Assembly (NCBI GenBank): GCA_002411085.1 | Contig: DHQK01000099.1 | Coordinates: 1-10,060 of the forward strand | Reading direction: 5' to 3' | DNA length: 10,060 bases | Origin: Marinilabilia sp. UBA5340 | Lineage (GTDB): Bacteria > Bacteroidota > Bacteroidia > Bacteroidales > Marinilabiliaceae | Part shown: positions 1 through 5,430 of the stretch, in pieces | Layout: each line of letters begins with the position of its first letter | How positions within the stretch are numbered: the stretch's first letter is position 1 | Position numbers and translations under genes: made by a program | The notes under the pieces: model-generated | What the model saw: only the letters and a program-made list of their open reading frames with translations | Told to the model about the DNA's origin: nothing | Database searches by the model: none

Positions 1-12
1 ACTTTTTTATAT

Positions 13-47
13 AACCATCTAAAAGATTGGAGGTTAGTTGTTTTTTT
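13..47 (+). terminator. Possible weak terminator of an upstream gene
   Basis: An ATCT/AGAT stem (17-20 with 24-27) lies around an AAA loop and can be extended imperfectly by CC/GG. A run of seven T follows at 41-47. It could end transcription of a gene left of the window. The stem is short and the T-run lies about ten bases beyond it, so this is a tentative call. Confidence 0.25.
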
Positions 48-67
48 GTTGGTGTAAGAGATAGATA

Positions 68-100
68 TTTGTAAATATACCCTGACTTGTTTTGCATTTG
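68..100 (+). promoter_or_regulatory. Probable Bacteroidetes-type promoter of rpsU
   Basis: TTTG at 68-71 is followed after 21 bp by TGCATTTG at 93-100, one base away from the Bacteroidetes -7 consensus TAnnTTTG. Known spacing between the two elements is about 19-21 bp. Transcription would start near 105, giving an A/T-rich leader of about 58 nt before rpsU. This is a motif match only; the imperfect -7 element keeps confidence moderate. Confidence 0.4.
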
Positions 101-162
101 AGGAATGCAGAGCCTGTATTTTATTAAGAAATAAGTAGTTTAAAATATTAAAGATTAAAACC

Positions 163-354
163 ATGATTGTAGTTCCTATCAAAGAAGGAGAAAATATTGA
201 GAGAGCTCTGAAGAAATTTAAGCGTAAGTTCGAGAAAACCGGTACTATGCGAGAAATTCGTAGTCGTCAGGCTTTTACCAAGCCATCTATTGAGCGCAGA
301 GAAGAGCTGAAGAAGGCGGCCTATATTCAGAAGCTTCAGGAAGATTCTGAATAG
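163..354 (+). CDS. rpsU: Small ribosomal subunit protein bS21
   Basis: The 63-residue product begins MIVVPIKEGENIERALKKFK and continues with a basic central helix (KRKFEKTGTMREIRSRQ) and a charged C-terminal helix ending LQEDSE. This is the usual size and layout of Bacteroidota bS21. The protein sits on the 30S platform. In Bacteroidia it is known to help bS18 and bS6 sequester the 3' tail of 16S rRNA, so that Shine-Dalgarno pairing is blocked on normal ribosomes. The start is preceded by an A-rich stretch (ATTAAAACC) with no Shine-Dalgarno sequence. That is notable, because an unusually strong SD before rpsU has been described as common in this phylum and linked to bS21 autoregulation. The gene is followed by a strong hairpin terminator, so it is probably largely monocistronic although xerC and hpf follow. 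Confidence 0.95.
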   Translation: MIVVPIKEGENIERALKKFKRKFEKTGTMREIRSRQAFTKPSIERREELKKAAYIQKLQEDSE

Positions 355-368
355 AAAAAAATCTTTCA

Positions 369-440
369 AAAAACGCCTGACTTTTCAATGGTTTTTTCGT
401 ATATTCGTTAACACCATTAGTTGAAAAGTCAGGCGTTTTT
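369..440 (+). terminator. Strong intrinsic terminator after rpsU, abutting xerC start
   Basis: Arms 369-388 and 421-440 form a perfect 20-bp inverted repeat centred on the sequence CGCCTGACTTTTC, with a 32-base interior. A TGGT/ACCA pair (389-392 with 412-415) can extend it. The right arm ends in T5 and the left arm begins with A5 (a sixth A lies at 368), so the element resembles a bidirectional terminator. The T-tract ends at 440 and the xerC ATG is at 443. The hairpin therefore occupies the whole upstream region from which xerC would be translated. Confidence 0.85.
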
Positions 441-442
441 GT

Positions 443-1327
443 ATGCTATATATTGACCCCTTTTTAAATTACCTGAAATTCGAAAAGCGATGTTCCAGTC
501 ATACTCTTGTGGCTTATGAAGCCGATCTTAAACAGTTTGCTTCATACATGGAGGAGATGGGCGTAGCCGATGAGCGTGAGATCAAGACACGTTTTATCAG
601 GAATTGGGTTGTTGCACTTCATTACAATGAGCTTAAAGCAAGGTCTATCCATAGAAAAATTGCTTCCCTCAGGGCTTATTTTAAATTTCTTTTAAGAGAG
701 CAGCTTATCGAAACTTCTCCGGCCGAAGGGGTTGTGCTTCCAAAGTTGCCCAAAAATCTTCCGGATTTTGTAAAGGAAAAGGAGATGGATTTTCTGCTCG
801 ATCAATTTCCCTTTGAAGAGAATTATAGCGGGGTGAGAGACAAAACCATCATCGATCTGTTTTATGGTACCGGTATCCGTCTTTCAGAATTGGTAGGGCT
901 CAGGGATGCAAGTTTTGACTTGAAAACAGGATTGGTCAAGGTGCTCGGGAAGCGCAATAAAGAGCGACTGGTTCCTTTGAACCAAAGCACCATTGTTAAT
1001 GTTTCAAAATATATAGAGGTTCGAAATACTGCTTTTTCCGAAAGACCGTTGAATACATTTTTTCTGACAGATAGTGGTGAAGAGATTTATCATAAACTTG
1101 TTTACCGAATTGTCAATAAACATTTGCGTGTTGTCACAACGATGGCTAAGAAAAGTCCCCATGTTTTGAGGCATACTTTTGCTACTATTTTGCTAAATCG
1201 CGGAGCAGATATCAATGCCATTAAAGAGTTGCTTGGTCATGCCAATCTAAATGCAACTCAGATTTATACGCATAATACTTTTGAGAAATTATCATCTATT
1301 TATAATCAGGCCCATCCAAGGGCCTAA
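443..1327 (+). CDS. xerC: Tyrosine recombinase XerC
   Basis: This 294-residue protein has the two-part layout of Xer recombinases. An N-terminal SAM-like DNA-binding core covers about residues 1-90 (YLKFEKRCSSHTLVAYEADL). The catalytic domain runs from about 105 to the end. All six catalytic residues are visible: R146 in GTGIRLSEL, K170 in VLGKRNKER, H240 and R243 in SPHVLRHTFA, H266 in LLGHANL and the nucleophile Y275 in IYTHNT. With a XerD-type partner such enzymes resolve chromosome dimers at dif. The length and the rpsU/hpf setting fit the housekeeping enzyme, not a phage or integron integrase. The ATG at 443 matches the family N-terminus but lies directly behind the rpsU terminator. No SD is visible. 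A poor TAnnTTTG-like match (TATATTCG, 400-407) in the hairpin loop is the only promoter hint. Confidence 0.93.
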   Translation: MLYIDPFLNYLKFEKRCSSHTLVAYEADLKQFASYMEEMGVADEREIKTRFIRNWVVALHYNELKARSIHRKIASLRAYFKFLLREQLIETSPAEGVVLPKLPKNLPDFVKEKEMDFLLDQFPFEENYSGVRDKTIIDLFYGTGIRLSELVGLRDASFDLKTGLVKVLGKRNKERLVPLNQSTIVNVSKYIEVRNTAFSERPLNTFFLTDSGEEIYHKLVYRIVNKHLRVVTTMAKKSPHVLRHTFATILLNRGADINAIKELLGHANLNATQIYTHNTFEKLSSIYNQAHPRA

Positions 1328-1334
1328 ATTAGTT

Positions 1335-1341
1335 GGAGGAG
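1335..1341 (+). promoter_or_regulatory. Shine-Dalgarno-like site of hpf
   Basis: GGAGGAG lies five bases upstream of the hpf ATG (1347). It contains the full GGAGG core, at good spacing. Most Bacteroidia genes lack such sites, and the other genes here show none or only weak purine runs, so this one stands out and also supports the chosen start. Confidence 0.6.
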
Positions 1342-1346
1342 TGTCT

Positions 1347-1646
1347 ATGAATATTACGATTGAATCGGTACATTTTGATGCCGCTGAAAGACTTGAAGAA
1401 TTCATCAATCAGAAGGTAGGAAAGCTGGATCAGTTTTCTGACAGCATCATCAGTGCAGAAGTGACTCTTCGCCTGGACAAGGCTGAAACCGCTGAAAACA
1501 AAGTTGCGGAAGTGGAACTTGATATTCCGGGGAATAATTTGTTTGCCAAAAAGCAGAACAAAACTTTCGAAGAGGCCGTTGATCAGGCATGTGAAGCTTT
1601 ACGCAAACAGTTGATAAAACGCAAAGAAAAGTTAAAAGCCAAATAG
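1347..1646 (+). CDS. hpf: Ribosome hibernation promoting factor, short form (HPF/YfiA family)
   Basis: The 99-residue product begins MNITIESVHFDAAERLEEFI and shows the S30AE/sigma-54 modulation fold pattern: strands and two helices, a KVAEVELDIPGNNLFAKK strand pair, and a basic tail ending LIKRKEKLKAK. Family members bind the 30S decoding region of idle ribosomes and, with partners, promote inactive dimers in stationary phase. The length is that of the short form, without the C-terminal dimerisation domain of long HPF. An upstream in-frame ATG at 1251 lies inside xerC. The ATG at 1347 is preferred because it matches the family N-terminus and has a GGAGG motif at proper spacing. hpf starts 19 bp after xerC, so the two are probably cotranscribed. 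Confidence 0.92.
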   Translation: MNITIESVHFDAAERLEEFINQKVGKLDQFSDSIISAEVTLRLDKAETAENKVAEVELDIPGNNLFAKKQNKTFEEAVDQACEALRKQLIKRKEKLKAK

Positions 1647-1667
1647 TTAAAAAAGAGTGCCGTTTTA

Positions 1668-1699
1668 TTTGGTGCTATTTGAAAAATATTATACATTTG
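1668..1699 (+). promoter_or_regulatory. Consensus Bacteroidetes promoter in the hpf-tuf gap
   Basis: TTTG at 1668-1671 is followed after exactly 20 bp by TACATTTG at 1692-1699, a full match to TAnnTTTG. The start site would be near 1705. The transcript would begin about 300 bases before tuf and pass through the hairpin at 1739-1779. Either it is a distal tuf promoter, or it makes a short RNA of about 75 nt ending at the hairpin. Confidence 0.6.
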
Positions 1700-1738
1700 C
1701 ACACCGTTTTTGGTAGCTGAGAAGCACGCCAGGAATTG

Positions 1739-1779
1739 TTTTAATAGGCTGGTTATATTTGATAATCAGCCTATTAAAA
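1739..1779. repeat. 18-bp inverted repeat (hairpin) in the tuf leader
   Basis: TTTTAATAGGCTG (1739-1751) pairs perfectly with 1767-1779. One G-T and four more A-T pairs extend the stem to 18 bp around a 5-base loop (1757-1761). No T-tract follows on the + strand beyond the arm, so it is not a standard terminator, although the AAAA/TTTT arm ends are symmetric. The loop region also contains TATATTTG (1754-1761), a match to the -7 consensus without a -33 partner. Its role is unknown. Confidence 0.7.
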
Positions 1780-1863
1780 TGAAGGGCAGAAGGGTAATGT
1801 ACTTTGTTTTCTTTTTCGGGATGATTGGTTATTAGACTGGTTTTTTGGAAAAAAGAGTAACAA

Positions 1864-1897
1864 TTGTGGAATATTGCATTGAAAATGTTTATCTTTA
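1864..1897 (+). promoter_or_regulatory. Possible proximal tuf promoter
   Basis: TATCTTTA at 1890-1897 differs from TAnnTTTG only in its last base. TTG at 1864-1866 lies 23 bp upstream, at the long end of accepted spacing. Transcription would begin near 1903, leaving a leader of about 100 nt for tuf. The match is weaker than those at 1668 and 3182. Confidence 0.35.
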
Positions 1898-2003
1898 TGG
1901 CCCCAAAATCAGATAGTTTCGAGAGTCTGATCTGTATTAAGTATTGAATATTAATAAAATAAGTGGTTTCAATTTATATCTAATTGTCTAATAATTTCGA
2001 GTT

Positions 2004-3191
2004 ATGGCTAAAGAAACATTTCAAAGGACGAAGCCTCACGTTAATATCGGTACCATTGGTCACGTTGACCATGGTAAAACTACTCTGACTGCTGCTATCA
2101 CTAAAGTGTTGGCAAAGAAAGGTTGGTCCGAAGTTAAAGAATTTGATTCTATTGACAATGCTCCTGAGGAAAAAGAAAGGGGTATTACTATTAACACTGC
2201 TCACGTTGAGTATCAGACTGAAGCGCGTCACTATGCACACGTTGACTGTCCTGGTCACGCCGACTACGTAAAAAACATGGTAACTGGTGCTGCTCAGATG
2301 GACGGAGCTATTTTGGTTGTTGCCGGAACTGATGGTCCTATGCCTCAGACCCGTGAGCATATCCTGCTTGCCCGTCAGGTAAACGTACCTAAAATCGTTG
2401 TGTTCCTGAACAAAGTGGACATGGTTGACGATGAAGAACTTCTCGAGCTTGTTGAGATGGAAGTACGTGATCTGTTGAACTTCTACGAGTTTGGCGGAGA
2501 TGATGCTCCTATCATCAAAGGTTCTGCTCTTGGTGCCCTTGAAGGTGAAGAGAAGTGGGAAGAAAAAATCATGGAACTGATGGACGCTGTTGACTCATGG
2601 ATTCCTACTCCTGAGCGTGACAACGAGAAGCCTTTCCTGATGCCTGTTGAGGACGTATTCTCTATTACAGGTCGTGGTACTGTGGCTACTGGTCGTATCG
2701 AAACCGGAGTAATCCATACTGGTGATGAAATGGAAATGATCGGTCTTGGTGCACAAGCTAAGAAAACTGTTTGTACTGGTGTTGAAATGTTCCGTAAGAT
2801 TTTGGACGACGGACAAGCTGGTGACAACGTAGGTCTTTTGCTTCGCGGTGTTGATAAGAAAGAGATTAAACGTGGTATGGTATTGGCCAAGCCTGGTTCA
2901 ATCACTCCTCACACCAAGTTTAAGGCTGAAATTTATGTGTTGAAAAAAGAAGAGGGTGGACGTCACACTCCATTTCACAATAAATATCGTCCTCAGTTCT
3001 ACTTGCGTACATTGGACGTAACCGGAGAGATTACTCTTCCTGAAGGATCAGAAATGGTTATGCCTGGTGATAACGTAACTATCACTGTGAGCCTGATTTA
3101 TCCTGTAGCTCTTAACGTAGGTCTGCGTTTCGCTATCCGCGAAGGTGGTCGTACTGTTGGTGCTGGTCAGGTAACTGAAATTTTGGAATAA
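2004..3191 (+). CDS. tuf: Translation elongation factor EF-Tu
   Basis: This 395-residue GTPase delivers aminoacyl-tRNA to the ribosomal A site in the cytoplasm. The G-domain motifs are all present: G1 GHVDHGKT (19-26), G2 RGITINTAHVEY (59-70), G3 DCPGHADY (81-88), G4 NKVD (136-139) and G5 SAL (174-176). Domains 2 and 3 follow from about residue 205 to the end, including VEMFRKILDDGQAGDNVG and the C-terminal GGRTVGAGQVTEILE. Length and sequence are normal for Bacteroidota. Codon use looks more uniform than in the neighbours (frequent GGT, CGT, AAC), as expected for a very highly expressed gene. It follows a long leader and ends in a hairpin before tRNA-Trp. Start choice is certain from the MAKETFQRTKPHVNIGTIGH N-terminus. 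Confidence 0.99.
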   Translation: MAKETFQRTKPHVNIGTIGHVDHGKTTLTAAITKVLAKKGWSEVKEFDSIDNAPEEKERGITINTAHVEYQTEARHYAHVDCPGHADYVKNMVTGAAQMDGAILVVAGTDGPMPQTREHILLARQVNVPKIVVFLNKVDMVDDEELLELVEMEVRDLLNFYEFGGDDAPIIKGSALGALEGEEKWEEKIMELMDAVDSWIPTPERDNEKPFLMPVEDVFSITGRGTVATGRIETGVIHTGDEMEMIGLGAQAKKTVCTGVEMFRKILDDGQAGDNVGLLLRGVDKKEIKRGMVLAKPGSITPHTKFKAEIYVLKKEEGGRHTPFHNKYRPQFYLRTLDVTGEITLPEGSEMVMPGDNVTITVSLIYPVALNVGLRFAIREGGRTVGAGQVTEILE

Positions 3192-3212
3192 GCAATCCAA
3201 AACATATATTTG
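3182..3212 (+). promoter_or_regulatory. Consensus promoter for tRNA-Trp-secE-nusG
   Basis: TTTG at 3182-3185, within the last codons of tuf, is followed after 19 bp by TATATTTG at 3205-3212, a perfect TAnnTTTG. The predicted start (about 3217-3220) is some 30 bases before tRNA-Trp. The last base of the -7 element is also the first base of the hairpin at 3212-3238. Confidence 0.6.
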
Positions 3213-3241
3213 ATGGAGAGGCTATGTGCTTCTCCATCTTT
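3212..3241 (+). terminator. Hairpin after tuf, probable terminator or processing site
   Basis: Arm GATGGAGAGG (3212-3221) pairs with 3229-3238 in a 10-bp stem with one G-T pair and a 7-base loop. It is followed by TTT and then A. The short T-run suggests partial termination of the tuf transcript, or an RNase cut site that frees the tRNA precursor. Confidence 0.5.
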
Positions 3242-3247
3242 ATGAAT

Positions 3248-3320
3248 ACGGGTGTAGCTCAGTTGGTAGAGCACTGGTCTCCAAAACCAGGTGTCGGGAG
3301 TTCGAGCCTCTCCTCCCGTG
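3248..3320 (+). tRNA. trpT: tRNA-Trp (anticodon CCA)
   Basis: The 73-nt cloverleaf is complete. The D-arm is GCTC/GAGC (3257-3260 with 3269-3272). The anticodon stem CTGGT/ACCAG (3274-3278 with 3286-3290) carries anticodon CCA at 3281-3283. The T-stem GGGAG/CTCTC (3296-3300 with 3308-3312) closes the TTCGAGC loop, with G at 3320 as discriminator base. The acceptor stem 3248-3254 with 3313-3319 pairs except for a T-T opposition (3253/3314). The 3' CCA is not encoded (CTA follows), so it must be added by the nucleotidyltransferase. A tRNA-Trp between tuf and secE is normal in Bacteroidota. The symbol is by function only. Confidence 0.96.
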
Positions 3321-3370
3321 CTACAAAATTTTTTACCAATTTTGGTGAAGGTCTAAGCACAAGCGAGTAT

Positions 3371-3565
3371 ATGAAAAAGATAAAAGCCTATTTTCAGGAT
3401 GTTCATCATGAACTGATAAACAAAACATCATGGCCAACCTGGTCAGAGCTTCAGAACAGTGCTATTGTTGTCATGGTGGCTTCTGTTATTATTGCCGGAA
3501 TTGTTTATGCGATGGATTACTCTTTCGATAACGTTCTGCAATGGATTTATCAGCAATTGTATTAA
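3371..3565 (+). CDS. secE: Preprotein translocase subunit SecE
   Basis: This 64-residue protein is the small single-span form of SecE. An amphipathic N-terminal part (MKKIKAYFQDVHHELINKTS) carries the conserved WPTWSEL motif (about residues 21-27). One transmembrane helix follows at about 30-50 (AIVVMVASVIIAGIVYAM), then a short tail. It clamps SecY in the SecYEG channel of the inner membrane. The frame is open upstream through the tRNA gene, but the family N-terminus fixes the ATG at 3371, 50 bp after tRNA-Trp. nusG follows after 25 bp, the usual secE-nusG pair, so the two are very probably cotranscribed from the promoter before tRNA-Trp. Confidence 0.95.
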   Translation: MKKIKAYFQDVHHELINKTSWPTWSELQNSAIVVMVASVIIAGIVYAMDYSFDNVLQWIYQQLY

Positions 3566-3590
3566 AAAACTGGAAGAAGGAATTATTCCG

Positions 3591-4130
3591 ATGAGTGATA
3601 TTCAAAAGAAATGGTATGTGGTAAGGGCTGTTACCGGAAAGGAAAAAAAGGCCAAGGAATTCATAGAAAGTGAAATTGCCAGCCGCGACCTTCAGGATTA
3701 TGTCAGCCAGGTATTGATACCAACCGAAAAAGTTTATCAAATACGTAACGGGAAAAAAATCAATAAAGAACGTACTTTTTATCCCGGGTATGTATTTATC
3801 GAAGCAGCTTTGGTCGGAGAAATTCCTCATATTTTAAAGGGTATAACTCATGTAATCGGATTTCTGGGTGACGATAACCCTGTTCCAATGCGTGAGTCGG
3901 AAGTCAACCGGATGCTTGGAAAAGTTGACGAGTTGACAGAGAATGAAGAAGAAATTAACATTCCGTTTTATGTGGGAGAGACTGTCAAAGTAGTAGATGG
4001 TCCTTTCAATGGATTTAACGGTGTGATAGAAGAGGTAAATGAGGAGAAGCGGAAACTGAAAGTTATGGTGAAGATCTTCGGTCGAAAGACACCTCTTGAA
4101 TTAAGCTTTTTACAGGTAGAAAAAGAATAG
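3591..4130 (+). CDS. nusG: Transcription termination/antitermination protein NusG
   Basis: The 179-residue product has an N-terminal NGN domain (KWYVVRAVTGKEKKAKEFI at about 7-25, FYPGYVFIEA at about 62-71). A Glu-rich linker (ENEEEINIP) leads to a C-terminal KOW domain (VGETVKVVDGPFNGFNGVI to about 150). NusG binds the RNA polymerase clamp, raises processivity, and couples polymerase to ribosomal S10 or to Rho. A 20-residue-plus extension in the same frame begins at 3459 inside secE; it lacks similarity, and the ATG at 3591 fits the family. GGAAGAAGG lies about ten bases upstream as a weak SD-like run, and a small GGAA-TTA-TTCC hairpin sits just before the start. Stop at 4130, then 114 bp before rplK. 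Confidence 0.96.
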   Translation: MSDIQKKWYVVRAVTGKEKKAKEFIESEIASRDLQDYVSQVLIPTEKVYQIRNGKKINKERTFYPGYVFIEAALVGEIPHILKGITHVIGFLGDDNPVPMRESEVNRMLGKVDELTENEEEINIPFYVGETVKVVDGPFNGFNGVIEEVNEEKRKLKVMVKIFGRKTPLELSFLQVEKE

Positions 4131-4156
4131 TTTCTGTTCATCGAGCAGCGGAGCTT

Positions 4157-4183
4157 CCAGGGCAACTTTTTGATTGCCTCTGC
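4157..4183 (+). promoter_or_regulatory. Hairpin in the rplK leader, possible autoregulatory site
   Basis: In the 114-bp nusG-rplK gap, AGGGCAA (4159-4165) pairs with TTGCCT (4174-4179), with a bulged C and further pairs to 4182. The loop is CTTTTTGA. No T-run follows, so it is not a terminator. L1 or L11 operons are often feedback-regulated through such leaders; that this one is so is inference from position only. No TAnnTTTG promoter is visible in the gap. Confidence 0.3.
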
Positions 4184-4244
4184 AGGTGAAAATTGAAATG
4201 TTCTTGATTATCCTGATTATTAATAACCAACACGAATTGCTACG

Positions 4245-4688
4245 ATGGCTAAAGAAGTAGAAAATTTAATTAAACTTCAGATTAGAGGTGGCGCAGCGAA
4301 TCCATCACCCCCGGTAGGCCCTGCATTGGGTGCCAAAGGGGTGAACATTATGGAATTCTGTAAGCAATTCAATGCTCGGACGCAGGAAAAAGCTGGAAAA
4401 GTTTTGCCTGTTGTCATTTCAGTTTACAAAGACAAATCTTTTGATTTTGTTATTAAAACTCCTCCTGCTGCGGTGCAGCTCATGGAGTCGGCTAAAATAA
4501 AATCTGGTTCTGCTGAACCCAACCGTAAAAAGGTGGCTTCAGTTTCTTGGGATCAGGTGAAAGCCATTGCTGAAGACAAAATGAGTGACTTGAATTGCTT
4601 TACAGTCGAATCTGCAATGAGGATGGTTGCTGGTACTGCCAGAAGTATGGGAATCACGGTTGATGGTGATTTTCCGGTTAACAATTAA
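4245..4688 (+). CDS. rplK: Large ribosomal subunit protein uL11
   Basis: This 147-residue protein forms the base of the GTPase-associated stalk with 23S rRNA and is needed for stringent-response activation by RelA-type enzymes. The N-terminal domain carries the proline switch ANPSPPVGPALGAKGVNIMEF (P20, P22, P23, P26), the target face of thiostrepton-class drugs. The linker TPPAAVQLM and the RNA-binding C-terminal domain ending VAGTARSMGITVDGDF follow. Length is a few residues over the E. coli form (142). It is the first gene of the rplKAJL cluster and lies 15 bp before rplA, so it is surely cotranscribed with it. Start is clear from MAKEVENLIKLQI. Confidence 0.98.
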   Translation: MAKEVENLIKLQIRGGAANPSPPVGPALGAKGVNIMEFCKQFNARTQEKAGKVLPVVISVYKDKSFDFVIKTPPAAVQLMESAKIKSGSAEPNRKKVASVSWDQVKAIAEDKMSDLNCFTVESAMRMVAGTARSMGITVDGDFPVNN

Positions 4689-4703
4689 AATCCGTTTGCA
4701 ACA

Positions 4704-5399
4704 ATGACAAAACTAACAAAGAATAGAAAGTTAGCGTTAGAAAAAATCGATGCCGGAAAGCAATATCCCATTGAAGAAGCTGCTGAGTTGGTGAAAGAAA
4801 TCACCAAAACCAAATTTGATGCATCTGTTGATATTGATGTACGTCTGGGGGTTGACCCACGTAAAGCAAATCAAATGGTGCGTGGTGTTGTTACACTTCC
4901 TCATGGTACCGGGAAAGAAACCAGAGTTTTGGTGCTGTGTACCCCTGACAAGGAAGAGGAAGCTAAAGCAGCTGGTGCCGATCATGTAGGACTGGAAGAG
5001 TATATCGATAAAATCAAAGAAGGTTGGACCGACATTGATGTTATCATTACTATGCCCAGTGTCATGGCCAAAGTGGGCGCTTTGGGACGGATTCTCGGAC
5101 CACGTGGTCTGATGCCAAACCCCAAAAGTGGTACTGTAACCATGGATATTGCTAAAGCTGTAAGCGAAGTAAAGGCTGGTAAAATTGACTTTAAAGTGGA
5201 TAAATATGGTATTATTCATTCCACTGTAGGTAAAGTCTCTTTTTCTCCTGACAAGCTCACAGAGAATGTGCGTGAATTTGTAGGGAACATTATCAAGCTG
5301 AAACCTTCAGCTGCTAAAGGTACCTATATTAAAAGTATCGCGCTTTCTAGTACCATGAGTCCCGGTATTCGCGTTGAACCCAAATCGGTTGAGGTTTAA
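4704..5399 (+). CDS. rplA: Large ribosomal subunit protein uL1
   Basis: The 231-residue product matches the usual L1 size. Domain I is split between the N-terminal region (FDASVDIDVRLGVDPRKANQ) and the C-terminal segment (VGKVSFSPDKL to TMSPGIRVEPKS). Domain II lies between, with the hallmark GRILGPRGLMPNPKSGTV near residues 130-147. L1 binds helices H76-H78 of 23S rRNA to form the mobile stalk at the E site. In E. coli it represses its own rplK-rplA mRNA. It starts 15 bp after rplK and is followed after 31 bp by rplJ, with no terminator in either gap. Confidence 0.98.
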   Translation: MTKLTKNRKLALEKIDAGKQYPIEEAAELVKEITKTKFDASVDIDVRLGVDPRKANQMVRGVVTLPHGTGKETRVLVLCTPDKEEEAKAAGADHVGLEEYIDKIKEGWTDIDVIITMPSVMAKVGALGRILGPRGLMPNPKSGTVTMDIAKAVSEVKAGKIDFKVDKYGIIHSTVGKVSFSPDKLTENVREFVGNIIKLKPSAAKGTYIKSIALSSTMSPGIRVEPKSVEV

Positions 5400-5430
5400 T
5401 TTTAATGTTAACTGAAGAGTATTAGGAATC

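Larger units (their letters stand above)
1647..2003 (+). other. Gene-free leader region between hpf and tuf
   Basis: No credible coding region or tRNA is visible in these 357 bases. The stretch holds a consensus promoter (1668-1699), an 18-bp hairpin (1739-1779), a second promoter-like site (1864-1897) and a small UTR hairpin. The last pairs ATCAGA 1908-1913 with TCTGAT 1926-1931, with a competing CAGAT/ATCTG pairing. The remainder is A/T-rich. I looked for the cloverleaf marks of a tRNA (GTTCGA-type T-loop, D-arm AGC..GGTAGAGC) and found none. Confidence 0.6.

Noticed and set aside
185..190. AAGGAG inside rpsU as a possible internal ribosome binding site
   Set aside because: It encodes the conserved KEGE residues of bS21. 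The only codon at suitable spacing is ATT, and the protein would lose its first strand.
443..1327. XerC as the integrase of a mobile element
   Set aside because: Length, catalytic spacing and the rpsU/hpf context fit the housekeeping recombinase. There are no attachment repeats or cargo genes nearby.
1251..1346. Longer hpf start inside xerC
   Set aside because: The extension is the out-of-frame reading of the XerC catalytic end, and the ATG at 1347 has the SD and the family N-terminus.
1908..1934. Small competing hairpins in the tuf 5' leader as a riboswitch
   Set aside because: Stems of five or six pairs with a large loop are common by chance, and no known riboswitch core is visible.
3224..3370. 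An in-frame extension of secE that reads through tRNA-Trp
   Set aside because: The added residues are a translation of the tRNA gene itself. SecE family members of this phylum begin at the MKKIKAYF start.
3459..3590. Longer nusG start inside secE
   Set aside because: The extra residues are the shifted reading of the SecE membrane helix. NusG proteins begin near the KKWYVVRAV segment.
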